Below are positions 38,801 through 57,560 of a DNA stretch of 64,000 nt, one piece after another (the first letter of the stretch is position 1; each line of letters opens with the position of its first letter). The stretch comes from Amia ocellicauda. Taxonomy: Eukaryota; Chordata; Actinopteri; Amiiformes; Amiidae. The DNA is taken from positions 1,202,501 through 1,266,500 of the forward strand of contig NC_089866.1 of NCBI RefSeq assembly GCF_036373705.1, given 5' to 3'. The notes under the pieces are model-generated. The model did no database searches and had not been told where the DNA came from. It saw only the letters and a program-made list of their open reading frames with translations. A program made the position numbers and the translations under genes.

Positions 38801-39212
38801 GTGAGGGCTGCTGCCTGTAGCCAAGGAACGCACGACGCACTTAGCACGGACACGCACACAGACATGCACACACAAGTCACGTACAGTGTGGATAACATGT
38901 TACATCTCCCAGCATAACTCTGCCCTCTTCTGCCTCACTGCTTGTGAAGCAAGACGTATCTGAGGACTCGCGAGACAGTGAAATGTCCACAACCTGCGCT
39001 GAGGTCCCCTCCGGAGCGGCCCGTGTCAGCCTGCAGCAGCATGCTCTTGGGGGGCATCTTTGTGGTGAACGCTGTCTGGATGTTGTCCACGAATGTCTTG
39101 CAGTGAGGACTGTCCACCCAGATCCGTTCCCCCAGAGAGTCCTCAATGTGCACCTCAAACAAGAAAAGCATCGCATCTGAACAATGGACATCTGAAGAAT
39201 TGTTTATTAAGG

Positions 39213-39266
<54 letters not shown>

Positions 39267-41882
39267 TACAGACGGGTGACAAATTAAAGGAAAAACCTGA
39301 ATAAATGAGTGGAGGAACATGACCAATGAGTGGAGGAACAGATGCCTCCAAACAGGTGTACTGCATGATACAATGAAGCAATTAACATCCCATCATGCTC
39401 TGTGGCATGTATACAAATGCTGACCAGGCCCAGTTGACATCGATTTTGGATCAAGATGGCAAGAGGAGAGTTGATTGGTGCAAGAACCATAGGCACTGGT
39501 CTACAGAGATGTGGAAAAAGGTGATCTGGTCAGATGAGTCATCCTTCACCATATTCTAGAAATGTGTGGTGACGCCAAGAGAACGGGACAGGCCTGACTG
39601 CTGGACCCCTACAGTGAGGGGGTCCAGAGGCTCTGTTATGCTGTGGGGGGCATTTTCCTGGCATGGTTTGGGTCCCCTTAGAGAGAAGGGTCACTGCAAA
39701 TCATTACACAGTTATTCTGAGTGATCACCTTTATCATATTCTATCCTGATGGGAGTGTCTCTTCCAGGATGACAATGCCCATCCACAGGGCACGAGGGTC
39801 ACTGAATGGTGTGATGAGTATGAAAATGATGTGAATCATATGCTATGGCCTTTGCAGTCACCAGATCTCAACCCAATTGAACACCTATGGGAGATTGTGT
39901 ACGGACGTGTTAGACAGCGCTCTCCACCACCATCATCAAAACCCCAAATGAGGGAATATCTTTTGGAAGAATGGTGTTCATCCCTCCAGTAGAGTCCAGA
40001 GACTCGTACAATCTGTGCCAAGAGCACTGAAGCTGTTCTGGGGCTCGTGGTGCCCAACACCTCAATGAGACACTTTATGTTGTTTTTTCCTTCAATTTGT
40101 CACCCGTCTGTGTATATATAGGAGAATTTAATTCACTCCATCTTTCCAGTTATAATAAAGTACGTGTTCAGACTTCCTGTCTTTCATTGGTACTTTAAAT
40201 TAATATACTTTTCCATCTGGTGGAGAACAGGCACTCTTGTTTATAATATGTGACCAATAGCAAGTCATCCAAGGTTCACACAAGAACAGATGGGTCCCAC
40301 CTGTCTCTTACTTTCACAAAGATCTCAGGCCAGTTTTCGTCTTCTTCGTACGCGGCCATCAGCAGGTTGCAGGCCAGCACCGAGACCAGGCTGTTGCCCT
40401 TGGCTTTGAAGTTGATGGATGCATCTCGGCGCAGCAAGCTACACAACGCCTGACATCACAGAGAGAAGAGGAGATCAACACCAGAGGTCCGCGCAGGAGC
40501 ATCAACGCCCACAGCGCAACCAGACTGTGAACGCACCTCGATGACGCCCTCCGTGGCGAAGACGTTGGGCTTGATCTTGGCCAGGAACATGAGGCTTAGG
40601 TACAAGGTGATGTCGGGTTTGGCTCGGTTGATTTTGAGCTGCTTCACCGCCCCGCACAGGATGCCCTCGATGCGGTCGTCGTTGCCATCCTGCTCGGCCG
40701 ACTCGATCTCGTCCAGCAGCACGGCAGGGGGGACTGGAGACGAAGGATTCACAGGACAGGGCAGTTACACTGGAGCCATCGCTCAGACCACACTTAGAAA
40801 CGTCACAATCTTATCGTTAACATTTTAATAGTTACTGACCGGTATGGTTCGCATTAAAAAAGGATATTATTTGACTCCTAATAAGAACAAGCAGCCAAAG
40901 TAAATCAATCATAATAGAGGGACAGAAATCTATAATCCTGCCACTCACCTTCTATCGGCACAACGGAGGGCTCCTTGATGGAGGGAGAAATCGCCCTTTT
41001 GTCCACGGCGGCCACATCGGTCAGTCGGCTCAGGGCGCTCAGCGGAGGGGTGGAGGAGAGCTTGGGGCGCTTGGTGAGGCCGGACAGGCCCGAGGCCGAG
41101 GGCAGCGCCGACGCCGCCTCTCTCTTGCGGTCGGGGGGCAGCCCAGTGGAGGCCGGCTTCAGCAGGACCACCGGCGCTTTGGGCTCACTGGCCTGACTCT
41201 TGGAGCCCAGGGCGATAAAATCCCCGGGAGGAGCGTGACCTAGAGAGTGGTGGACACAGATCCCAGTAAGACCCTGAAGGGGTAGCAGGTCCTCCCCAGG
41301 GTGTGTCCCATTCAGACATGTCCACACTGATGACTTGAGAACATTGCATAAGATGTCCTTGCAGTTCATTATGATATATTTTATGTGTATTAGTCTCAGT
41401 CTGGTTACATGCGATCCTAGTCTGTGCCCAGAAAAAAAAGTCCTGCTTGACCGAGCAAAGACTGAAAAGCATTTTTCATCTCTGACGACTTTCATCTTAC
41501 AAGAGATTCTCCCATTCATGACTCTTACTGAGTTTTTGTTTAATCGATGTTTATTTAATTTGCCTGTGTTTACAACAAGAGTGAGGGCTGTTTTCATTTT
41601 GAACCCCAAACTTAAAGCCATTCAAAAAATACATATTGACTATACATGGCACGTTATTCATGTTTTTAGAGCCAGGCACAGAATCCGGCTAATTTGCATA
41701 GCATGGCATATTAATGATCAACACCAGTGCGATCATTTCATGTCAATATTGTAATAATAGACATGTGGAGGGTTTATTTCCAGATCTAGAGGCTGCTGCA
41801 GTGCCCCGGCCGCGGCCACGATACCTGACGCTTTGGCGGCGCTGCTCGGGCGCCGGATGGTCGTCGGTTTCGGCCGGTTCAT
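23884..41882 (-). CDS. ints1: Integrator complex subunit 1 (INTS1), 46 coding exons
   Basis: Large nuclear helical-repeat scaffold of Integrator, which cleaves snRNA 3' ends and terminates promoter-proximal Pol II. The MNRPKPTT start, a TKRPK NLS-like motif (residues 75-79), an acidic stretch near 925-935 and the HMEATT end all match vertebrate INTS1. In-frame joining gives 2,194 residues (human 2,190). Exons: 41825-41882, 40949-41239, 40537-40733, 40312-40449, 38994-39153, 38709-38814, 38365-38551, 38062-38207, 37802-37943, 37525-37701, 37312-37420, 36836-36956, 36666-36743, 36421-36578, 36055-36243, 35887-35947, 35568-35765, 35339-35468, 34970-35149, 34732-34881, 34464-34643, 34090-34194, 33841-34008, 33348-33459, 33057-33215, 32787-32933, 32565-32663, 32332-32456, 31968-32222, 31691-31850, 31366-31497, 29945-30122, 29730-29853, 29402-29532, 29055-29142, 28688-28935, 27806-27935, 27437-27570, 27053-27245, 26587-26714, 26371-26480, 25955-26068, 25790-25860, 25254-25345, 24330-24439, 23884-23999. 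All introns are GT-AG. Confidence 0.97.
24036..24275 (+). mobile_element. CR1/L2-type LINE 3' end, in last INTS1 intron
   Basis: Same element as 26,829-27,050 and the minus-strand copy at 3.4-3.97 kb: CTTCTTCACACAGAGAGGCG and AACTCCCCAGCGATGTGGCT, then the short tail GGACACCAAACGAGCACGAT…GGCTCCTCTCGATTGGACACTC. It fills most of the 330-bp final intron of INTS1 in antisense orientation and is decayed. Confidence 0.8.
25445..25560 (+). repeat. Dispersed repeat, copy 1 (GTGGTTCCCA…TTAATTGAACC)
   Basis: Shares GCAGnGnTTCCCAnnCCnGG, a TCCTGC/TTCTGC core and AATTGAnnCCTTAATTGA with 33,643-33,765, in the same orientation. Both lie in INTS1 introns. Probably a short retroposon or transposon remnant; the family is not identified. 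Confidence 0.6.
26829..27050 (+). mobile_element. CR1/L2-type LINE 3' end abutting an INTS1 splice donor
   Basis: Antisense copy in the intron after INTS1 exon 39. It carries the same RT-end and tail sequence as the 24.04-24.28 kb copy, ending in the simple tail TCTTATGTTCTGATGTTCTT. The tail stops directly at the 5' splice site of exon 39 (minus-strand CTGCAG|GTAAGAACAT). Confidence 0.8.
30123..30415. repeat. Degenerate CA/GA-rich minisatellite in INTS1 intron
   Basis: About 290 bp of ACACAGAGACAGACACAGAGTCA-like units in the intron upstream of INTS1 exon 32. Read on the gene's strand it is a CT/GT-rich tract ending at the exon 32 acceptor, so it also serves as that exon's pyrimidine tract. 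Confidence 0.9.
31130..31205. mobile_element. Possible hAT-type transposon end
   Basis: A CAGGGTTCCCATG start followed by repeated CCATGA units (CCATGACTTTTCCATGATC, then TTTTCCATGACA) resembles ends of non-autonomous hAT elements in fish and frogs. Only one end is seen and there is no 8-bp target duplication that I can find. It lies in an INTS1 intron. Confidence 0.3.
33643..33765 (+). repeat. Dispersed repeat, copy 2 (GGATTCCCAAACCAGG…TTAATTGACC)
   Basis: Partner of the repeat at 25,445-25,560, same orientation, in the INTS1 intron between exons 23 and 24. Confidence 0.6.
37140..37250 (+). mobile_element. SINE/LINE 3' tail of fish L2-mobilised type with AAT repeat
   Basis: TTGTAAGTCGCCCTGGATAA and GGGCGTCTGCCAAGAAATA followed by an AAT repeat. 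This is the conserved stem-loop tail shared by fish V-SINEs and their partner L2-clade LINEs (usual form GTCGCTTTGGATAAAAGCGTCTGC). The G/C-rich stem pairs CGCCCT with AGGGCG. It is antisense in the INTS1 intron between exons 11 and 12. Confidence 0.75.
39216..39266. repeat. (TA)n(CA)n microsatellite beside the Tc1 copy
   Basis: About 14 TA units run into about 12 CA units, directly against the left terminal repeat of the Tc1-like element. TA is the target dinucleotide for Tc1/mariner insertion, which fits the position. Confidence 0.95.
39269..40111 (+). mobile_element. Tc1-like transposon, decayed, full-length with both terminal repeats
   Basis: The ends CAGACGGGTGACAAATTAAA (39,269) and the inverted TTCAATTTGTCACCCGTCTG (ending 40,111) are matching terminal inverted repeats of about 27 bp. 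Inside, transposase traces occur in order: WSDES (first catalytic Asp), DDNA-H (second Asp) and LNPIEHLWE (Glu), the DDE layout of Tc1-family transposases. Many stops and frameshifts and an absent N-terminal DNA-binding region show it is dead. It sits in the INTS1 intron between exons 4 and 5. Confidence 0.88.
41335..41790 (-). mobile_element. Dispersed repeat copy B, filling INTS1 intron 1
   Basis: Longer copy of the repeat at 18,740-18,970, in opposite orientation. It occupies most of the intron between coding exons 1 and 2 of INTS1 (41,240-41,824). The minus strand is open over much of it, but the predicted peptide resembles nothing I know. Confidence 0.7.
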
Positions 41883-41932
41883 TGTCTCATCGATGTCACG
41901 TCCGCGCCAGATGTTCACAAGTGAACATTAAA

Positions 41933-42300
41933 CTGTAAAAACATCAAATGAAATAAATTAGCCGGATAGAAACAATAGAATAATAACAACTTGATGACAA
42001 AAGCAGTGTTGTCTTTTTAAAGTACAGCCACTGAGGTGACAAACTGAACCCATAAACATACATCGGGGAATGTATTATTCCTTTTATTCCGATACACTGC
42101 ATTCATATATTATTATATAAATCACAATAAGACACGCAGTGTAAAATGGACACGGTTTACCTTCTCATTGAAAGTGTCCAGTGTTTACCTCAGCGCTCAA
42201 CGCCTGCCGAGAGGAAGCGGAAGTGACCGGTGACACGCAAGGACCCGGAACTAAACTCCCCCGTGCGCATTGAACCGGAAGATAAACAGCGATGCACCGC
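41933..42300 (-). promoter_or_regulatory. INTS1 5' UTR exon and promoter
   Basis: A 3' splice site (TTTTTACAG, minus strand, just above 41,932) precedes the ATG exon. Two candidate donors read GAGAAG|GTAAAC (about 42,166) and CTGAG|GTAAAC (about 42,190), predicting a short non-coding first exon as in human INTS1. Two ETS-type motifs, CGGAAGTG near 42,218 and CCGGAAG near 42,275, lie where a TATA-less housekeeping promoter is expected. The exact start site is unknown. Confidence 0.5.
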
Positions 42301-43940
42301 GGGCTGTTTCAAACGTCTCGAGTCTTTTTATTCTTCTTAAATAAATAGCAGTTTGCAAAAGCAATACAGATACAGAATTATAGGTTATATTTGTCACGGT
42401 GTGCTTAAATACATGCATTTACCAAGAAGTCAAAAGATTGAATCAACAAAGTTTATTGCACAGGCTTGACTACACACAAACGAAACAAACCACAACTCAA
42501 TTTAAATACAGATGATTTACATTTCAAAGTTTTAAATCAAAGATTAACAAATAAACAGCCATTGTTGTAGCAGTTCTTATTGCATCTGCGTTTCACAATT
42601 AAAACAAAATGTAGATTGGGACTTCATATAGAATCATTTTATTGCAAGTAAAGGTGATTAAACATGCCAGGGTGCAGTCCTCTGCTTGTAACAGCTGTAG
42701 AGTCAGACAGTGTCATTTCTTCCAAATAAATCTTCCTTTCTCTGCTGCAGTATACTGAAGATTTGTATTATACGCAAGGGCACAGTATGCAAAAGATGTA
42801 GATCTTATATAATATAATGGAGTTCCTCTTGGCTATATAGGCCATTAACACAATTATTATAACTGTGTGAAAGATGTTCATTAATGTTTAGGGTTTTGGG
42901 AACTCCAATGTATGAGATTATGTGAACACCGAGTCAGGGGCGTAATACTGTCGACAGTGGGGGGGGTCGGCAGGTGTGTGGAGCTGCTGATGAGTGGAGG
43001 GGGGCTTGTGAAACAGTCTATGGTTTGTGTGCTGTGCGTCACATTTCATGGAGTAAGCGTGTAAGCGTGTGAGAGTGAGAAGTCCTGAGGCGAGAATCTC
43101 ACAACCTGTGTGTGAGATTTGAGGTGTCTGCACTATTCATAGTTTTAATATTAATTTATTAGACCAATTCTCACATGGCCAGAGAGAGAACGCAATCAAC
43201 AATAGAAATATATTCTTTAATTTGTAAAAACAATAAACAATCAGACTACGCCAAGCATAACCTTTTTCAGACCCGTTCCAATCCTGAGCCGACTGGATTA
43301 AAGACGACAGTGGAGGTTATCTGAACCAGGAACAACACTGATTCTTTGGGCAGATCGTCATGTTTTCATCAGCTTCAATTCCCACATTAAAGCAGTTTCA
43401 ATACAGCTACGGCCACGTCACAGAGCCGGCACATTGAACATTTATTGCTAAACAAGATCACTAAGGAATTGCAATCATAAGAAAGCAATTTCATGTTGAT
43501 TTTAGCAATAAACAGTGCCCTCACACTTGTTAATGTAAGCCAGATGAACTGCTAGGTGCTTGTAAGGCACAATGCAATTATAATCTAAGGCCAGAAATAA
43601 AGGAAGTATAGATACATCTTGTACTTCAATACTTTTCCCCTTAGAGCTCATTGCATTTTTGTCAGCATAAGCGCCACATGCTGAACAAAAGCAAAACATG
43701 GTCCTGAAGATACAGAACATTTTACATTCAGTGCAGCTTTTCCCTCAGCTGTCCCATCAGACAACTTTTACTAGTGCAAGTAATCTTGTAGTAATAATGA
43801 AGGTGGATACCAGATACTGATATTAAAGAATGAAGAAACTGAAATACGTAATTGCATTTTAAATACATATTAAATTAGTGATCTTATCCTAAACAGGGTT
43901 TTCCGACTTGTGTTTTTGTACAGTTTAGACTTCTGGAAGT
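42301..43940. other. Non-coding interval between INTS1 promoter and glucosidase 3' end
   Basis: AT-rich, with several TTTATT hexamers (minus-strand AATAAA) and no exon I can support. It probably includes intergenic spacer and possible distal 3' UTR of the alpha-glucosidase gene. Confidence 0.5.
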
Positions 43941-43946
43941 TTTATT
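43941..43946 (-). promoter_or_regulatory. Candidate poly(A) signal of the alpha-glucosidase gene
   Basis: Minus-strand AATAAA about 250 bases past the TAA stop. Further AATAAA hexamers lie lower, for example at 43,441-43,446, so alternative ends are possible. Confidence 0.4.
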
Positions 43947-44195
43947 ATCCAATAAACAGACCTGCTGTCCAGCGGTATCGTATGCAGTGAGTTCTCCTCA
44001 CTGTTGATTGACAGTGTTCCTCTTTTGCGGTTTACAAACGTACACTTTTCTCAGTACCCGTACCTTACATGAGCAGACGCTTTTACATGAGAGAACCTAA
44101 AAGCAAAGCCGTGTGAATCACAGAGGCGGCAGCAGCAGCTAAAGTCCAGTGTCAGCAGCTGGTAAGAGCTCACACTCTGAAGGGTCGTCCTCTCT

Positions 44196-53912
<9,717 letters not shown>

Positions 53913-53930
53913 GGCAGCTGAAACTAAGAC

Positions 53931-54820
53931 CTGCGGAAGAACGGCTCCGTGTTAAACTGTGGGGTGTTTGTGGGAGGAGGTCAGCCGGAGGCCCTTGCGG
54001 CTTGTTGCGTATTTGCAGTGCAGTCAGTGGAAGTCACGTGTCATTATGTTATAGCTCCACACACAGCTGGGTAAACCAGCTTCCCGAGGTGCATCAGGTG
54101 TGTTACTCAGAGAAAGTGATCTTGCCACACTCAGTGGACACCGCTTCACACCCTGAAGAGGTTCTGCAGCACCAGGGTGAAAGCTACACACTTCCTACCA
54201 TCCGACTCCCACCAGCCCTTTCAGTCTCATCTTCCTACAGACATAACAGAACTCGGTAAAACAAAACATCCCATTTATTGGCATCTCATTATTGATGATT
54301 GTTATTACCAATCATACATATGTAAATAACATGCAGTTCCTCCGTGTCTCCTGAGACAGGCTGACAGTGCGGATTGTTACACAATGTCAAACCTGCCATC
54401 ACACAATGAGACACAAACCCGACGCGTAGCGACACTCATACGCGCTTCCGATCAGCTGTGCGTCACTCTGCTCATGCAAACGGCAGGATACGCTGTTTTT
54501 TTCGTTTGGTTTAATGCATTCAATAACACACGATTTCACAGACCGATGGGGACAGAAACAGAAGCAGCTCCGGCGCTGATCTCTCAGACTCGGACCCGGT
54601 TTCGTGCTGACGGCTCTGGGCGGAACGAGCCTCTTACCTCCGCCTGCGGCGACACCTACACCCGTCTGCTCGCCGGCCGGCCAGCGCTAATGTCTGCCGT
54701 GTTTGTGTCTTGTGTCCCTGAGCGGCTGTTTCCTTGCAGTAGGAAAGAGGAAGAGATACAGGATCCGGGTCAGAGGCCAGCCTGCGTTCACACATGATCG
54801 GTGCATGTATTGCCACTGAA
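53931..54820 (-). promoter_or_regulatory. Glucosidase 5' UTR intron, first exon and promoter region
   Basis: The ATG exon starts at an acceptor (TTCCGCAG, just above 53,930). A strong donor GGAG|GTAAGAGG ends a putative non-coding exon at 54,638, matching the untranslated first exon known for human GAA. Inside this first intron, GTCACGTGTC at 54,033-54,042 is a nine-of-ten match to the CLEAR element GTCACGTGAC used by TFEB/TFE3. The start site is not determined. Confidence 0.5.
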
Positions 54821-55498
54821 CAAGTGCAGCAGAACATGCAGAGTGCAAAGCGTATTGGTGTCAGAGAACATGCACTTTAAAAGTGTGGTAAAACTGCAGA
54901 TAACGTGCCTATATGATAATAATATGAGAGTAAAGGTTAATGTCGCTTTCTATGTAATAAATGCATGCCAATAGAATTGCGTTTTTACATTATTATATGC
55001 AAAAAAAACCTGTGCACCCCCTCAGGAATATGTATGGTGAAAAGTGTGGATATTGTTTCTAATTTTAATTCTAATTGTTTCTAAGTTCACAAAATATTTA
55101 CTTGTCTTGACACGTTTAAAACTCCCTAATTGCTTTGGCCAGAGTTATGTGTTAAATAAAAGACAAAGCACACTGGAGATCAACGTTTATTTCACCGACC
55201 TGGCAATTGAGCAAATGTTGAGTCTGGGGTGAATAACAAGTATTCAATAACCAGTTATGCAATAACATGACGATCAGTTAGTGCCACTTACCTATTGTGT
55301 AACGTTACACAATCTTCACAGTGAAAGTGCTTAGGGACTGAACTGCGACTCTGTTTCAGGCAGACGTTCACACCTGACGTGTTGTATGTAAAGTTATGCC
55401 CGGTGTTGTGTCCTTATTACCCTGTCCTGCAGTTCCCGGTCTGACCACAGCGCGGCGCCACTCGGGCACACTGTCCGCCTGCACTGAGGTAAACAAAG

Positions 55499-55535
<37 letters not shown>

Positions 55536-55846
55536 ATGTGATTCAGCAACTGTCAAACTGCTGACCCGAGCCACGCAGCACATGCTTCCCAAAGCTTTAA
55601 ATAGAAGCTGTTATTATTAACCTAAACAGGGGAAAATACACAATGATAATACACGGGTCCTTGTCCTGCCATCGCTTGATCTTACCCCAGGAGAAAGAAG
55701 AGGTCCGGGGGCTGCTTTGTTACTGACCCGCTTCTATCTATTTCTAGAACTTATTTCGTTCTACATTATTTGCCATCAGCCTGGATTGGATCCCCGGTTC
55801 TGTGCTTAAGCCAGAGCAAACACACACTTTCAATCTCTCCAAAAGA
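54821..55846. other. Intergenic spacer upstream of the glucosidase gene
   Basis: No gene seen. It contains a perfect GA microsatellite at about 55,503-55,534 and otherwise unremarkable AT-rich sequence. Confidence 0.6.
55503..55534. repeat. (GA)n microsatellite
   Basis: About 15 GA units, uninterrupted. Confidence 0.95.
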
Positions 55847-56440
55847 AGAAACACACACACACTACAAACTCACACACTACTCACACACACACACTACACA
55901 CTCACACACTACTCACACACACACTACAAACTCACTACAAACTCACACACTACTCACACACACACACTACACACTCACACACTACTCACACACACACTAC
56001 AAACTCACTACAAACTCACACACTACTCACACACACACACTACACACTCACACACTACTCACACACACACTACTCACATACACACTACAAACTCACTACA
56101 AACTCACACACACACACTACACACTCACACACTACTCACACACACACACTACACACTCTACTCACACACACACTACAAACTCACTACAAACTCACACACT
56201 ACACACACACACTACTCACACACACTACAAACTCACTACAAACTCACACACTACTCACACACTACTCACACACTACTCACACACACACTACACACTCACA
56301 CACTACAAACTCACTACACTCACTACACACTCACACACTACTCACACACACTACTCACTACACACTACACACTACACACTCACACACTACACACTACTCA
56401 CACTACACACTACTCACACTACACACTACTCACACACACA
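55847..56440. repeat. CACACTACTCACAC / ACTACAAACTCAC satellite
   Basis: About 590 bp built almost only from CACACACTA, CTCACACA and CTACAAACTC words with higher-order repeats of about 65-120 bp. Long open plus-strand frames over it (His/Thr/Tyr/Leu-rich) are artefacts of the repeat. Confidence 0.95.
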
Positions 56441-57099
56441 CTCGGAGATGTTTTCTTTTCCAGGGAAAGTGTTTAACTGGGTCAACTGGAAATGGCGAGG
56501 AGGACGAGACCACACACCAGCACACCTATAAGCAGTGAGAGATTGTCCTCTCCTTCAGATATCTCTCTCACTCTCTCTCTCACTCTCATTAATTACGTTA
56601 TTAAGTATGCATTGATTAATTACGTTAAGTATGTCTTAATCAATCAATTACATTATGAAATATGCATTAATGAATACGTTACATTATGAAGTTAATTAAT
56701 TAATTAATTGGTACATTAACATCTCCATCTCAAAACGGGGCAGAAAGGCACGCACCTCTCCAGGGACAGCAGCTCCGTGTTCACTGACACAAGCCAGCGC
56801 CACTTTATTCACTTCGCACTTCTGTCCTGAGACAAAGTCACAAGCAGGGGCTCAAATGTGCTCTAAAGCGCATGTAATAAATAAGGTGCATCCCAACTCC
56901 CAGATAAACGCGTCTCACACGTACAGCGGCTGTGTTAGCAATGCAGGGCGCTCGGCTCGGTCCTCCCGGAGTCTCCATCTGCCCCCCGGGGGCTATTTCT
57001 GCCTTCTTCCCGTTTCCCGCCGGGATGACGTCAGCGCAGAGTTATTTTCATGAATGGAGGGGGCGGTCACGGGGAGCGCTGACGTCAGCGCTGGCGGAA

Positions 57100-57248
57100 G
57101 CCGGAGCGCAATGGACACATTGTTGTTGTTGTGGAGTTAGTGTCCCGCTCGGATCCGCCGCAGCTCCCTGCCCGGCCCGACCGGCCCGACCCGACCCGAC
57201 CCGACCCGAAACCGGCCCGACCCGACCCGCCCGGCCCCGGCCCGCCAG
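57100..57248 (+). other. Putative non-coding first exon (MAFK?)
   Basis: A GC-rich leader with (TTG)n and CCCGA pentamers ends at a strong 5' splice site, CCGCCAG|GTAAGAG (57,248/57,249). There is no conserved ATG reading frame. A second good donor, CCC|GTAAGTAT at 57,438/57,439, could end an alternative first exon; alternative first exons are known for mouse Mafk. The start coordinate is approximate. Confidence 0.5.
57178..57228. repeat. (CCCGA)n pentamer repeat inside the putative 5' UTR
   Basis: Nine or so CCCGA/GGCCCGA units, interrupted once by AAACCGG, immediately before the splice donor. Likely length-variable. Confidence 0.9.
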
Positions 57249-57560
57249 GTAAGAGCCCCTGTATGAGTGAGTGTTGGCATGGTGACGGCGCTGGATACAG
57301 GTGGACCGTTTCTGTCATCGCGTCTCACTCCGGATTCGGGACGGACTCTCGGTGCGGACCTGCAGAGCCGCTCCGAAGCCCTGGAAGGGAGTTTATTTGC
57401 CCCTGGACGCAGTTTCGTACCCCGGCGATGACTCACCCGTAAGTATGAACACGTGTTCGCGGTCGGGTCGGGTCGGGAGCGGAGTGGCGCTGATTCAGGG
57501 GGTGCATTATCACTGTTAAAACTGCCCCCGGCTGAAAACTGGGGCAAACACGGAGGCTGG

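Larger units (their letters stand above)
56930..57560 (+). promoter_or_regulatory. CpG-rich promoter, probably of MAFK
   Basis: GC- and CpG-rich stretch in an otherwise AT-leaning spacer. It contains TGACGTCAGC (57,026-57,035), an 18-bp perfect palindrome AGCGCTGACGTCAGCGCT (57,075-57,092) and TGACTCA (57,429-57,435). No TATA box. In human, MAFK is the plus-strand neighbour diverging from minus-strand INTS1, so MAFK is the best candidate. The coding exon is beyond the window, so the assignment is inference. Confidence 0.55.

Noticed and set aside
41733-41918. Upstream in-frame extension of INTS1 before MNRPKPTT
   Set aside because: The apparent earlier start is GTG, not ATG. Vertebrate INTS1 begins at MNR, and the ATG at 41,882 has A at -3.
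55770-56531. Plus-strand open frames of about 250 and 224 codons, rich in His, Thr, Tyr and Leu
   Set aside because: They are translations of the CACACTACTCAC satellite in overlapping frames, with no coding signature.
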